A stretch of DNA of 64,000 bases from Pedobacter steynii (GCF_900103665.1 NZ_FNGY01000017.1:62001-126000); one strand, 5' to 3'. Shown: positions 9,417 to 19,664, counted from the stretch's first letter. Made by a program: numbers and translations. Notes: generated from the letters alone by a model not told the origin.

Positions 9417-12400
9417 ATGCAAAGATTTATATATATCACACTTGCAATGGTTTTCTTCGTTCCAGGTCTTTTACTGGCACAAACCAAAGTGATTAAAGGG
9501 CTCATCAGAGAAAGCGGAGGCCCATTGCCCGGCGCCACAATTACAGAAAAAGGATTGCCCAATAATGGTGCACAAACCGGGGTAGACGGCCGATTTCAGC
9601 TGACGCTGAAAGGCAGCAGTCATACGATTGTGATCAGAAGCATTGGCTTTATCTCTCAGGAGATCAATGTTGCCAATAAATCAGAAGTCAACGTGTCCCT
9701 TGCCGTAGATGCCAAAGGTCTGGAAGAAGTGATCGTGGTTGGTTTCGGCCGACAAAAGAAAATTACCAATACCGGTGCAGTGAGTTCTATCAATGCCTCA
9801 GAGCTGAGACAGAATCCTACCGCCAGTGTGCAGAATACTTTAGCCGGTCGTTTACCGGGATTCTTCTCTCAGCAAAGAAGCGGACAACCGGGAAAAGACG
9901 GTGCCGACTTTTTTATCCGTGGAATCAGCAGCTACACCACCGGACAACGTCCTTTAATCATTGTGGATGATATTGAATACAGCTATTCAGACGTGTCACA
10001 GCTCGATCCCAATGAAATTGAAAGCGTAACCATCCTGAAAGACGCTTCTACCACCGCCATTTATGGGGTGAAAGGTGCAAATGGAGTATTGGTGATCACG
10101 ACCAGGAGAGGTGTTTCCGGTCCTCCGGTCATCAATTTTAAATCTGAACTCGGATTACAGCAAAAAACTTTTGTTCCTAAATTTTTAGGTTCCTATGAAG
10201 CTGCGATGCTAACCAATCAGGCATTAGTAAACAGCGATCAGACCAAACGTTTCACGGATAGAGATATTGAATTGTTTAAAGATGGTAGTGATCCGTATGG
10301 ACACCCGGACGTAGATTGGTTCAGTACACTGATGAAGCCTACCTCATTGATTTCCAGAAACAACCTGGACATTTCGGGAGGTACAGAAAGCGTGAAGTAT
10401 TTCGTTTCCCTGGGTTATCTATGGCAAAATGGTGCTTTAAGAGATTTTAGCTCGAAAAGTGAGGTGAACAATACACATTATTATAAACGTTATAACTTCC
10501 GCTCTAACCTGGATTTCCAGGCCACCAAGACCCTGAACCTGAGGTTAGACATGACCGGCCGTTTTGGAGAGACCAATGAGCCGATTACCAATAGTCCGAA
10601 TGGAAACGGGCTGATCGGAGAAATCTATAGTTATAACTTTCTGCCTCCTTTTGCTTATGCAGTATACAATCCGGATGGTAGTTATGGAACGAACTCCAAT
10701 TTAAGTGGGGTCAATGTGGTAGGGCGTATCGCTACTCAGGGATATAACAGAAGCTTTGATAACGACCTGAACATTACTTTTGGCGGAACCCAGAAACTGG
10801 ATATGCTCGCTGCAGGCTTGTCAGCCAAGGGAACGATCTCCTATGCGAGTGCGCAAACCAATTCCAGAGGCCTGGCCAGAAGTAATACCAATTTCCCTCA
10901 ATACTATTACAATCAGGAAAAAAACACGTATACGCCCAAAGATGCAACGGTTTACCGGATTCCTCCTTATAACCTGAGCCGCAGTGCAGGAGGAGTAGAA
11001 AGGACCACCAATATTCAGGCTTCCTTAAACTACGATCATAATTTTGATGACCACCGGGTCTATGGTTTAGCGTTGTATAATCAGAACAGCTATATTGAGA
11101 ATAAATCCGATAAACCTGGTTCAAGTATCCCGACAAATTTCAGGGGAATCACGCTTAGGGCAGGGTATGACTATAAACAAAAATACCTGTTTGAGTTTAA
11201 TGCCGCCAGGAACGGAACGGATAAGTTTGTAGGAAAGAAACGTAATGGCTGGTTCCCTGCATTATCTGCAGGCTGGAACATTGCAGAAGAATCTTTCTTT
11301 AAAAAACAGGTGCCGTTCATCAACCTGTTTAAAATCAGAGGCTCTTATGGATTGGTAGGTTCGGATAATATCGGTGATTTTAAATTCGTTTATGATCAGG
11401 TATATACCAATTCCGGTAGTTATTCTTTCGGACAACAGCACAATAACTTTAACGGTATTGCAGAAGGAACTTTGGGTAACGACAATGTCACCTGGGAAAA
11501 AGAAAAGAAGATGGATATCGGTCTGGATGTATCCATGTTTGAGGGAAAGCTGTCCTTTACAGTAGATTATTTCAACAACAACAGGTTTGATATCCTTACG
11601 CCAAGAGCGAGTGTACCGTTGATCATGGGGATTGGCCTTCCTCCAATGAACTTAGGAAAGGTGAACAACAAAGGCTGGGATGGAGAGGTCAATTTTAAAA
11701 GTAACATCAGAGATTTTCAGTATTTTTTCCGTGGAACCTTCTCTTATGCTAAAAACAAAATCACGTTCAGAGATGAGGCGAATCCGAGGTATCCATGGCT
11801 GGCCAGAACGGGTCAACCTATTGGTCAGGGATTCGGGTATGTGTTTGACGGTTTTTACCAAAGTGCAGAAGATATTGCCAACAGTGCAAAGCCAACTACG
11901 CCAATCAAGCCGGGCGACCTGAAATACAGAGACCTGAATGGTGATGGCATCATCGATGCATTGGATCAGCGTGCGGTAGGAAGTCCGAATCTGCCAAGTA
12001 CGACGATGGGTTTAACACTGGGCTTTAGCTATAAAGGATTTAGCTTTAGTGCCCTGATACAAGGTTCGTACGACTACTCGATGTATTTTGCTTCAGAGGC
12101 CATCGAAGGTCTGAGTGCTAATTTTCAGCCCATTCACAAGAACGCATGGACCCCGGAACTGGGGAACAATGCCAAATTCCCTTTGTTAGGAACCAACAGT
12201 ACGATTAGTCGCGCGAATGTGTCGCTTTCTGATTTCTGGCTGGTAGATGCTAAATATTTAAGGTTAAAAACAATGGAAGTGGGGTATCAGCTGCCAGCGA
12301 AATGGGTGAAGCCAATTGGGTTTAAAAGCATCCGGGTATATGCCAATGGCTATAACCTGCTGACCTGGACCAATGTGGATAAGTTCTATCAGGCAGATCC

Positions 12401-12500
12401 TGAATCTGTAAATGCCTCAGGTGGAATTATCAATACCGGTGCAATTACAGCATACCCTAATCAACGCATCTATAATTTCGGTGCTACTTTCTCCTTATAA
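9417..12500 (+). CDS. SusC/RagA-like TonB-dependent outer-membrane transporter (pair 2)
   Basis: Second transporter of the locus, 1027 residues. Start at 9417 (MQRFIYITLAMVFF...) gives a signal peptide ending LLLAQ. Then a carboxypeptidase-regulatory-like domain (VIKGLIRESGGPLPGATI), an intact TonB box region (EEVIVVGFGRQKK), the plug (FFIRGISSY, IIVDDIEY, LDPNEIESVTILKDASTTAI) and a barrel with late motifs GDLKYRDLNGDGIID and YLRLKTMEVGYQLP. It lies 38 nt behind susD of pair 1 and 19 nt ahead of its own susD. Having two pairs in one operon suggests two oligomer classes from the same substrate, which is inference. Confidence 0.94.
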   Translation: MQRFIYITLAMVFFVPGLLLAQTKVIKGLIRESGGPLPGATITEKGLPNNGAQTGVDGRFQLTLKGSSHTIVIRSIGFISQEINVANKSEVNVSLAVDAKGLEEVIVVGFGRQKKITNTGAVSSINASELRQNPTASVQNTLAGRLPGFFSQQRSGQPGKDGADFFIRGISSYTTGQRPLIIVDDIEYSYSDVSQLDPNEIESVTILKDASTTAIYGVKGANGVLVITTRRGVSGPPVINFKSELGLQQKTFVPKFLGSYEAAMLTNQALVNSDQTKRFTDRDIELFKDGSDPYGHPDVDWFSTLMKPTSLISRNNLDISGGTESVKYFVSLGYLWQNGALRDFSSKSEVNNTHYYKRYNFRSNLDFQATKTLNLRLDMTGRFGETNEPITNSPNGNGLIGEIYSYNFLPPFAYAVYNPDGSYGTNSNLSGVNVVGRIATQGYNRSFDNDLNITFGGTQKLDMLAAGLSAKGTISYASAQTNSRGLARSNTNFPQYYYNQEKNTYTPKDATVYRIPPYNLSRSAGGVERTTNIQASLNYDHNFDDHRVYGLALYNQNSYIENKSDKPGSSIPTNFRGITLRAGYDYKQKYLFEFNAARNGTDKFVGKKRNGWFPALSAGWNIAEESFFKKQVPFINLFKIRGSYGLVGSDNIGDFKFVYDQVYTNSGSYSFGQQHNNFNGIAEGTLGNDNVTWEKEKKMDIGLDVSMFEGKLSFTVDYFNNNRFDILTPRASVPLIMGIGLPPMNLGKVNNKGWDGEVNFKSNIRDFQYFFRGTFSYAKNKITFRDEANPRYPWLARTGQPIGQGFGYVFDGFYQSAEDIANSAKPTTPIKPGDLKYRDLNGDGIIDALDQRAVGSPNLPSTTMGLTLGFSYKGFSFSALIQGSYDYSMYFASEAIEGLSANFQPIHKNAWTPELGNNAKFPLLGTNSTISRANVSLSDFWLVDAKYLRLKTMEVGYQLPAKWVKPIGFKSIRVYANGYNLLTWTNVDKFYQADPESVNASGGIINTGAITAYPNQRIYNFGATFSL

Positions 12501-12519
12501 AGATTAAAAATTCAATATC

Positions 12520-14262
12520 ATGAAGATAAAATATATATACCTGGTAATGGCCATCCTGCTGATTGGAGTAAGCAGCTGCAAAAAAGGAAGTTTCCTGGAT
12601 GCAAAACAACCCAGCGACCTGAATGAACAAGCTACTTTTACAGACAGTGTGCGGACCATCGCATTTTTAACCCGTTCTTATACTGATGTAGGATTTAACT
12701 TCGATGCGAACAGATGGGAAGGTGGAGGACATCCGGTCCTGGCTGATGAAGCCATTCCGGTTCGTTTCACAGGGCCTCAGAATGATGCCATCTTAATGGC
12801 GAGTGGTGCTCTTTCTGCATCGAGTACTAATGTTTCTAAACAGGCACAGGTGCTCAACAACTGGAGAACGCCGTGGGAAAACATCAGAAGGGCAAATGTA
12901 TTTCTACAGAATGCAGACCGCAGTCCGCTTAGTGCAGGCTTAAGGAAAAAGTTAAAGGCTGAAGTCCGCTTTCTAAGGGCCTGGTATTATTTTCAACTGA
13001 TAAAAGTATATGGTGGCGTCCCTTTAGTGGGAGATGCGGTTTATACCAATAGCGATAATATCGACCTGCCACGTTCTAATTATGGCGATTGTATCGACTA
13101 TATTGTTAAGGAATGTGATGCTGCTGCGGCTGACTTGCCAGGTTTTAACGATCAGCTGCAACAGGATTATGGAAGAGTAACCAAAGGGGCCTGTATGGGG
13201 CTTAAATCAAGAGCCTTGTTGTATGCTGCAAGTCCGTTGTTTAATGGCGGAGGGATTGCAACTGATCCAACACTTAAAAACATCACCGGATATGCGAGTG
13301 CAGATCAGGAACGCTGGAATAAAGCGGCTCAGGCGGCAAAAGACATCATCAACTCCGGAACCTATGCCTTAATGGAAGACAATGATACAAGAATGGGCTA
13401 TGGTTTCTATAGTGTGTTTCTGAAACGTTATAACAATGAATATTTGTTTGCGGCGATGAAAGCACCAAACAGGGAATATGAAAATAACCTTTTGCCAACT
13501 TCCAGAACGGGGAGCGGAAAGTCCAGCGCACCAACGCAACAACTCGTAGATGCTTTTGGAATGGAAAACGGATTGCCGATTACAGACCCTGCATCAGGCT
13601 ATAATCCCAATGATCCTTATGTGAAGCGTGATCCGCGTTTTGGAAACAGCATCATTTACAACGGATCTAAGTTTTTCTTTGCAAGCAGTAACAATATGGC
13701 TGTTGTCAATACTTTCGTCGGCTCCAGTCCTGATGGCCCGGCGGCGACAGGTCCGATCAATATTCCGGGATATTACTGGAGAAAGATGATGGTAGAAGAT
13801 GGTTCCGGAAACACAGACCGTTGTTATCCATTGATCAGGTATGCGGAAATACTTTTGAACTATGCCGAAGCATTGAATGAATACCAGGGGCCTGTTGGAG
13901 AGGTGTATAGTACGCTGATACAGGTTAGAAAAAGAGCAGGTATTGTAGCGGGTGCAAATGGTAACTATGGATTAAAAGCCGGAATCAGTAAAGATGAAAT
14001 GCGTCTGGTGATCCAGAATGAACGCAGAGTAGAACTGGCATTGGAAGAACACCGTTTATGGGATGTGAGAAGATGGAAAATTGCAGAGGTAACGGATAAC
14101 GTGATGCTGAAAGGAATGAAAATTACAAAGGTAGGTAATGGATTCACTTATGAAGTGATCGACATCAAGCCTCATGCGTTCAGACCTGCTTTCTATTTGT
14201 TCCCGATTCCGGAATCAGAAATTGCAAAATCGCCTAAGCTGATACAAAATCCAGGTTGGTAA
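12520..14262 (+). CDS. RagB/SusD family surface lipoprotein (pair 2)
   Basis: Surface glycan-binding partner of the preceding SusC. The start MKIKYIYLVMAILLIGVSSC gives a lipoprotein signal with lipobox GVSSC. SusD landmarks: EVRFLRAWYYFQLIKVYGGV in the N-terminal half and NERRVELALEEHRLWDVRRW near the end, closing with LIQNPGW. 580 residues. It is followed by about 200 nt without a gene, including a palindromic element, before the enzyme genes. Confidence 0.93.
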   Translation: MKIKYIYLVMAILLIGVSSCKKGSFLDAKQPSDLNEQATFTDSVRTIAFLTRSYTDVGFNFDANRWEGGGHPVLADEAIPVRFTGPQNDAILMASGALSASSTNVSKQAQVLNNWRTPWENIRRANVFLQNADRSPLSAGLRKKLKAEVRFLRAWYYFQLIKVYGGVPLVGDAVYTNSDNIDLPRSNYGDCIDYIVKECDAAAADLPGFNDQLQQDYGRVTKGACMGLKSRALLYAASPLFNGGGIATDPTLKNITGYASADQERWNKAAQAAKDIINSGTYALMEDNDTRMGYGFYSVFLKRYNNEYLFAAMKAPNREYENNLLPTSRTGSGKSSAPTQQLVDAFGMENGLPITDPASGYNPNDPYVKRDPRFGNSIIYNGSKFFFASSNNMAVVNTFVGSSPDGPAATGPINIPGYYWRKMMVEDGSGNTDRCYPLIRYAEILLNYAEALNEYQGPVGEVYSTLIQVRKRAGIVAGANGNYGLKAGISKDEMRLVIQNERRVELALEEHRLWDVRRWKIAEVTDNVMLKGMKITKVGNGFTYEVIDIKPHAFRPAFYLFPIPESEIAKSPKLIQNPGW

Positions 14263-14320
14263 GGGGGATTAAAGATAATGTCAATCGTGGTTGATGACAG
14301 GTTTAGTTGTGTTGACTCAT

Positions 14321-14353
14321 CAGTCGTCATTCTGGGTCGCAGAATGATGGCTG
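14321..14353. repeat. Palindromic intergenic element (REP-like hairpin)
   Basis: CAGTCGTCATTCTG and CAGAATGATGGCTG pair as a 14-bp stem (two G-U pairs) around the 5-nt loop GGTCG, and can extend outward through TCA-CAG against CTGATTGA. A T-rich stretch starts at 14375, so it could terminate part of the transcription leaving the SusC/SusD genes. The GTCATTCTG core recalls repeats scattered through many Bacteroidota genomes. Confidence 0.5.
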
Positions 14354-14464
14354 ATTGAACTGATCAGACATTTTTTAGTACTTTCATCACATTTAAGAAT
14401 AAATCGAAATTAGTCGTAAGCGTAAATATAAATTAATCGGATCGCTGGATCCGGAACTGAAAGA

Positions 14465-15928
14465 ATGACAATGAAGAAAAAGTACCTGATCTGTTTGATG
14501 ATATGCCTGTTGACTGGCTATGGAATGTTGCCCCAGCTGAAGGCCCAGGAGCTGAAGACCATCCATAAATACTATGTGGACAGCAATAATGGCCATGATG
14601 ACCAATCCGGACAATCAGCAAAAAAGGCCTGGAAATCACTGGCAAAGGTGAATGCACAAGTCTTTAATCCCGGCGACCGGATTTTCTTTAAAAGAGGCGG
14701 ACAGTGGGAGGGACAACTCTTGCCACAAGGATCAGGGACAACTGCGCAACCCATTATTTTTACAGCATATGGAAAAGGTGCTTTACCGGTTATCGCCGCA
14801 AAGGGGAAATTCAAAGATGCCGTATTGCTAAAGAACCTGAGCAATATTGCCTTGGAATACTTCGACATTTCAAACCTGGATACCCTGGTTAAACAACAAA
14901 AAACCGGTCCGGCAGGTGTTCGCGTTCTTGCAGAAAATATAGGGAAGATCACTAACATCCGTTTGTCTGGCTTATACATCCATGACATTAATGGCGACAA
15001 TAAAAAAGGAAGCAACGAAGGCAATGGTATTTTCTGGGATTGCCAGGGGCCTACGCCGAGTAATATTGAAAACCTGCTGATTGAAAACTGTAAGCTGCTG
15101 CGGGTAGACCGCAACGGTATTCGTGGAAATGGGACTTTTGGTTTCAGAACGAACTGGTTTCCCAATAAGAACCTGATCATCCGGGGATGTATACTGGAAG
15201 ACATCGGTGGAGACGGAATCGTGGTTAAAGCCTTTGACGGTTCCGTTGTGGAACACAATAAACTGTTTTACATCAGAACGAGGGCCAAAGACAATGCGGT
15301 TGGTATTTGGCCACACAGTAGTGACAATACCCTTATCCAATACAATGAGGTGGCTTATACCAAAAATCAGGATTGGTCTAACGACGGGCAGTCGTTTGAT
15401 ATTGATGGGAATTGTACCAATACCATCATTCAAAATAATTACAGTCATGATAACGAGGGTGGCTTTATGCTGGTGATCTCCGATGCCATCAATTCGAAAA
15501 GCAAAATGACTACTGGGAGCATCATCAGAAACAACCTGAGTGTGAACGACGGAAACAAGCGCAAGCGCCTCTTCAACTTCGCACTGGTTACCGATTCTAC
15601 TTATATCAGCGGAAACCGTTTTTACAATCAGTCTGCGGATTCAGTGAAAATGGAATTAATAGACATCGAACATGGGGTTCCTAAAAATGTAGTTTTTGAA
15701 AACAATAGTTTTCATTACAGCGGGGCTTCAGTAGGGGTTTTTAATAAGTCTGATAAGCAATATGCTGCCTTAAAATGGATTGGGAATACGTTTAAAGGCA
15801 ATATCCTTGGTAAGGAGAAGCTGCTAAATGTAACCGGAGAAAAGCTGAAGGATCAGTCGGAAAAAGGAAATAAATACCCCTGGAATTTTTTAAAAGAAAC
15901 AGAAAAGAGAATGAATCGTAAACCATAA
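14465..15928 (+). CDS. Secreted right-handed parallel beta-helix protein
   Basis: Probably a carbohydrate-active enzyme, since beta-helix folds house polysaccharide lyases and several glycosidase families, but the family and reaction cannot be settled by eye. The signal peptide ends near LPQLKAQE; a second possible start lies two codons in (14471). The mature part opens KYYVDSNNGHDDQSGQSAKK, the DUF1565-like entry seen in such proteins, then runs through many beta-helix coils rich in NLIIRGC, GIVVKAFDGSVVEHN and NTIIQNNYSHDNEGG. 487 residues. It lies in the run of genes behind SusC/SusD pair 2 and 31 nt before the metzincin gene. Confidence 0.8.
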   Translation: MTMKKKYLICLMICLLTGYGMLPQLKAQELKTIHKYYVDSNNGHDDQSGQSAKKAWKSLAKVNAQVFNPGDRIFFKRGGQWEGQLLPQGSGTTAQPIIFTAYGKGALPVIAAKGKFKDAVLLKNLSNIALEYFDISNLDTLVKQQKTGPAGVRVLAENIGKITNIRLSGLYIHDINGDNKKGSNEGNGIFWDCQGPTPSNIENLLIENCKLLRVDRNGIRGNGTFGFRTNWFPNKNLIIRGCILEDIGGDGIVVKAFDGSVVEHNKLFYIRTRAKDNAVGIWPHSSDNTLIQYNEVAYTKNQDWSNDGQSFDIDGNCTNTIIQNNYSHDNEGGFMLVISDAINSKSKMTTGSIIRNNLSVNDGNKRKRLFNFALVTDSTYISGNRFYNQSADSVKMELIDIEHGVPKNVVFENNSFHYSGASVGVFNKSDKQYAALKWIGNTFKGNILGKEKLLNVTGEKLKDQSEKGNKYPWNFLKETEKRMNRKP

Positions 15929-15959
15929 AAACAATATAAATCACCCTAAACTACAACCT

Positions 15960-17546
15960 ATGAGAACCAAACTGTTAACGCTTTGCCTTTTACCGGCAAC
16001 CTGTTTTATCGCGTGTAAAAAATCTGCTGTGGAAGGAGATACTCTTCCGGTGGAAACGCCCATTACCGATACAGTGTATACCAGTAACCAGACCAGAAAC
16101 CTCAACTTAATTTACTTTGTTCCCAACGACCTTGATACGCTTCCTGCTTATGAGAAGCGTCTGAGTGAGCTGATGTTTTGGACGCAAAACTTTGTTAAAG
16201 ACGAAATGCAGCGTAATGGTTATGGTGAGAAAACCTTCGGTCTCTTTGCAGATTCGCGGATTAACCGCGTTAAGATCATCACGATCAGAGGAACAAAGCC
16301 GAAAAGTGACTATGCTTATACCGGTGGTGCCGGAAACGTACAGGCAGAGATCAATGCTTATTTTACGGCGAATCCTTCGGAGAAAACAAGTGAGCATACC
16401 CTGGTTATTTTACCCCGATATTCCTTTAAACCTGATGGAACCCCAAGTGGTGGCCCGTTCTATGGTTTAGGGAAATGGTGTTTTGCCCTGGATTATGAAG
16501 GCATGGACATCAAAAATATGGGAAAAACAGATACGGAAGGAAATCGTTTCAGTGTGTGGTTTGGCGGAATGGTCCATGAACTTGGACATGGCCTCAACTT
16601 ACCCCATAATTGTCAGAAGGTCTCTGAAAATGCCACTTTAGGAATGGCATTGATGTGGGCAGGAAACGGAACTTTAGGAAAATCTAAAACCTTTCTTACG
16701 GCTACAGACTGCGCGATCTTAAATGTGAACCAAATTTTTAACAATGATGCTAAAACCTATTATGGACCTGTAGTTTCATCGATAAACAAGATCTATGCAG
16801 ATTATTCCGCAGACAAAAGCGCGATTGTGGTTTCCGGGAAATTCACCAGTGATACCAAAATAAACAGTGTGGTTTATTACAATGACCCGAATGTAAACAA
16901 TGAGGGGACGGGTACGAATAAAGATTATAATGCCACCACCTGGGAATCTAAAACCATTGGAACAGATAGCTTTTATGTAGAGATGCCGATCTCCGAGTTT
17001 AAGTATAAAGATGCCAGTCCGTACGAGATGAAGGTGAAACTCGTTGCCGAAAACGGAACGGTTAAAGAAACGATCTATACCTATAAATTTGTCAACGGTT
17101 TACCTGTGTTAAGCTTCGGCTCAAAAAATGAGATCAGTAAAACGGGATGGACAATTGCGGCTTACAGCTCTCAGCAAACCACTGCTCCGGCAGCCAATGT
17201 GATCGATAAGAACTTAAGCACCGGATGGCACAGTCAGTGGTCAGTAGCACCAGCGGCATCTTATCCGCATTTCATTACCGTAGACTTAGGGCAGCAACAA
17301 ACCGCAGATGGATTTACCATCCTGAATGCAGATCGCCGTGCAATAAAAGATGTAGACATTCTATATAGTGTTGATGGGGTTAACTTTCTTCCTCAGGCTA
17401 CCTATGTGATCCCAAAACTGGGCTATACACAAAACTTTGCTTTCGCAGCACCCTTAACCTTCCGATACTTCAAAGTTCTGGCTAAATCCAGCTGGGATGG
17501 AGAGCAATTCGCACAATTCGCTGAAATAGGACTTTACAAAAATTAG
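15960..17546 (+). CDS. Lipoprotein metzincin-type zinc protease with C-terminal discoidin-like domain
   Basis: Predicted surface-anchored zinc peptidase. The N terminus is a lipoprotein signal with lipobox FIAC (Cys19). The metzincin motif HExxHxxxxxH is complete at residues 206-216 (HELGHGLNLPH), with a Met-containing stretch (LGMALMW) shortly after that could be the Met-turn. Residues about 395-527 look like a coagulation factor 5/8 type C (discoidin) domain: NVIDKNLSTGWHSQW, HFITVDLGQQQTADGF and a closing FAEIGLYKN. Such domains often bind galactose-type sugars. A protease between a glycan-uptake system and a glycosidase suggests a glycoprotein or proteoglycan substrate; that is inference. 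528 residues; 4 nt to the next gene. Confidence 0.82.
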   Translation: MRTKLLTLCLLPATCFIACKKSAVEGDTLPVETPITDTVYTSNQTRNLNLIYFVPNDLDTLPAYEKRLSELMFWTQNFVKDEMQRNGYGEKTFGLFADSRINRVKIITIRGTKPKSDYAYTGGAGNVQAEINAYFTANPSEKTSEHTLVILPRYSFKPDGTPSGGPFYGLGKWCFALDYEGMDIKNMGKTDTEGNRFSVWFGGMVHELGHGLNLPHNCQKVSENATLGMALMWAGNGTLGKSKTFLTATDCAILNVNQIFNNDAKTYYGPVVSSINKIYADYSADKSAIVVSGKFTSDTKINSVVYYNDPNVNNEGTGTNKDYNATTWESKTIGTDSFYVEMPISEFKYKDASPYEMKVKLVAENGTVKETIYTYKFVNGLPVLSFGSKNEISKTGWTIAAYSSQQTTAPAANVIDKNLSTGWHSQWSVAPAASYPHFITVDLGQQQTADGFTILNADRRAIKDVDILYSVDGVNFLPQATYVIPKLGYTQNFAFAAPLTFRYFKVLAKSSWDGEQFAQFAEIGLYKN

Positions 17547-17550
17547 TATA

Positions 17551-19608
17551 ATGCATTATAAGAAAAACATCATTGTCACCATTCTTTTCCTTTTATTTCA
17601 ACTGGCTGATAGTACGGCAAAACCTTTTAATCATGCGTCAAGCGGCAGGGAAACGATTCCGTTTAATAAGGACTGGCAGTTTTATTTTGCTTATAACTTT
17701 GAAAAAGACATAAAAAAAGAAACCGTTACCCTGCCCCATACCTGGAATGCAATGGAAGTGCTGAAAGGCGTTCCCGATTACAACAGGGCCTCGGCGATTT
17801 ATGAGAATAAATTCAATGTGCTCCCGGGATGGACAGGGAAACGGCTGTTCCTATACTTTGAAGGCGCAAATAGCGTCGCAACGGTATTTGTAAATAATAA
17901 GTCTGTAGGAACGCATAAAGGCGGATATACCGCTTTTGCAATCGAAATTACCGATGCGGTAAAACCCGGGGAAAATAGCGTTACCGTTCAGGTGAGCAAT
18001 GCTTACCGCCTGGATGTATTGCCTTTACATGGAGATTTTAATATTTATGGTGGGATTCATCGTCCGGTTTCTCTAATCCTGACAGCAAAGAACTGCATCA
18101 GTCCGCTGGACTATGGATCGTCAGGCGTTTATTTAAAGCAGAAGCAGGTTTCTAAAGCTTCTGCGGAAATTGAGGTGTTAACGAAATTATCCTTATCGGA
18201 TGATGAGGCACTCAGTCTGAAAACAACCCTTCTGGATGGAAATAAAAAGGTCGTTTCTACCCTAACCAGTAACATCGGGAAGGACCAGAATCAGGAGCTG
18301 AGCCAATCTATAAAACTTTCAAATCCACATTTGTGGAATGGGAAAGCCGATCCTTATTTATACGAGGTTCGTGTGGAGTTATTGCAAAACGGACAGGTCA
18401 TTGATCAGCGCTCTCAGCCTCTGGGTTTACGTTATTTTAGTGTAGACCCGGATAAAGGCTTTTTTCTGAATGGGAAATACCTGGACCTTTACGGGGCCGG
18501 AAGGCATGAAGATGTATCAGGAAAAGGATCTGCTTTAACTGATGAAGACCATGACCGGGATATGGAACTCATGAAAGAATTAGGTGCGACTGCAGCACGT
18601 TTAACGCATTATCCGCATAGCAAACATTTTTATGAACTCTGCGACAAGAATGGTATCGTCCTTTGGTCTGAGATCCCTTTTGTTGGTCCAGGTGGGTATA
18701 CGGGGACAGGTTATGTGAAGGATGCTGAACTGGAAAGCAATATCAAACAAATGTTAAAAGAGCTGATCCGTCAGAATTACAACCATCCTTCGGTATGTTT
18801 CTGGGGATTGTTCAATGAATTGAAATTAAACTGGGACGATCCGCAACCTTTCATCAAAGAACTGAATACGCTGGCAAAACAGGAAGACCCAAGCCGTTTA
18901 ACTACGTTGGCTTCCAATCTGGGAAAAAACTCATATACGGATCTTACCGATCTGATGGGTTGGAATCAATACTTTGGTTGGTATGGCGGCAAGTTTGACG
19001 AGGTAGGTGTATGGGCAGATGAAACCCACGCTGCGGTGCCGGGTAAATCGATCTCTATTAGTGAATACGGAGCAGGAGGGAGTCCCTTTAAGCATACGGA
19101 AGGTCTGATCCGACCAGAAGCAAAAGGTAATTTCCATCCGGAAGAATGGCAAACGGCCTTTCATGAGAAACATTGGGAGGAATTAAAAAAACGTCCTTTC
19201 TTATGGGGTAAGTTCATTTGGGTATTGGCTGATTTCGGTTCTGCGATCAGAACGGAAGGAGATGCGAACGGAATCAATGATAAAGGACTGGTTACCTACG
19301 ACAGGAAAATCAAGAAAGACGCTTTCTATTTTTATAAGGCAAACTGGAACCCGGAACCGATGGTTTATATCGCAGAGCGAAGAAATACCAATCGCAGTAA
19401 AGCCCTGACTTCAGTGAAAGTCTTTAGCAATGTCGCCAACGCCGAACTTTGGGTAAAGGGAAAGCGGATTGGAAAGAAAGCGAAGAACGGATTGAATACC
19501 ATGATTTGGGAGAACGTACAACTGAGTAAAGGAAACAATGATATTCTGGTAAAAACGAAGTATAAAGGAAAAGAACTTAGCGATAGCTGCGTTTGGATTC
19601 TGCAATAA
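17551..19608 (+). CDS. Glycoside hydrolase family 2 enzyme (beta-galactosidase/glucuronidase type)
   Basis: Retaining exo-glycosidase, 685 residues, with a signal peptide. The sugar-binding domain (about 35-180: FNKDWQFYF, LPHTWNA, RLFLYFEGANSVATVFVN, GGIHRPVSL), immunoglobulin-like domain and TIM barrel follow the family 2 order. Acid/base Glu423 lies in GLFNELK and nucleophile Glu505 in ISISEYGAGG. A C-terminal beta domain (SVKVFSNVANAELWVKGKRIG) closes the protein. Whether it acts on galactosides, glucuronides or galacturonides cannot be decided from these motifs. Last gene of the locus, followed by a terminator. Confidence 0.9.
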   Translation: MHYKKNIIVTILFLLFQLADSTAKPFNHASSGRETIPFNKDWQFYFAYNFEKDIKKETVTLPHTWNAMEVLKGVPDYNRASAIYENKFNVLPGWTGKRLFLYFEGANSVATVFVNNKSVGTHKGGYTAFAIEITDAVKPGENSVTVQVSNAYRLDVLPLHGDFNIYGGIHRPVSLILTAKNCISPLDYGSSGVYLKQKQVSKASAEIEVLTKLSLSDDEALSLKTTLLDGNKKVVSTLTSNIGKDQNQELSQSIKLSNPHLWNGKADPYLYEVRVELLQNGQVIDQRSQPLGLRYFSVDPDKGFFLNGKYLDLYGAGRHEDVSGKGSALTDEDHDRDMELMKELGATAARLTHYPHSKHFYELCDKNGIVLWSEIPFVGPGGYTGTGYVKDAELESNIKQMLKELIRQNYNHPSVCFWGLFNELKLNWDDPQPFIKELNTLAKQEDPSRLTTLASNLGKNSYTDLTDLMGWNQYFGWYGGKFDEVGVWADETHAAVPGKSISISEYGAGGSPFKHTEGLIRPEAKGNFHPEEWQTAFHEKHWEELKKRPFLWGKFIWVLADFGSAIRTEGDANGINDKGLVTYDRKIKKDAFYFYKANWNPEPMVYIAERRNTNRSKALTSVKVFSNVANAELWVKGKRIGKKAKNGLNTMIWENVQLSKGNNDILVKTKYKGKELSDSCVWILQ

Positions 19609-19631
19609 CCGCATAGATTTTTGCTTTTCGC

Positions 19632-19664
19632 AAGGCTGTGTCATGATTTATGATGCAGCCTTTT
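19632..19664 (+). terminator. Terminator of the first utilisation locus
   Basis: AAGGCTGTGTCAT (19632-19644) pairs with ATGATGCAGCCTT (19650-19662) around the loop GATTT, with two G-U pairs; TT follows. It lies 24 nt after the GH2 stop codon. Confidence 0.7.

Noticed and set aside
14572..15258. 228-codon open frame antisense to the beta-helix gene
   Set aside because: No signal, Ser/Pro/Cys-rich shadow composition, fully inside a well-supported gene.
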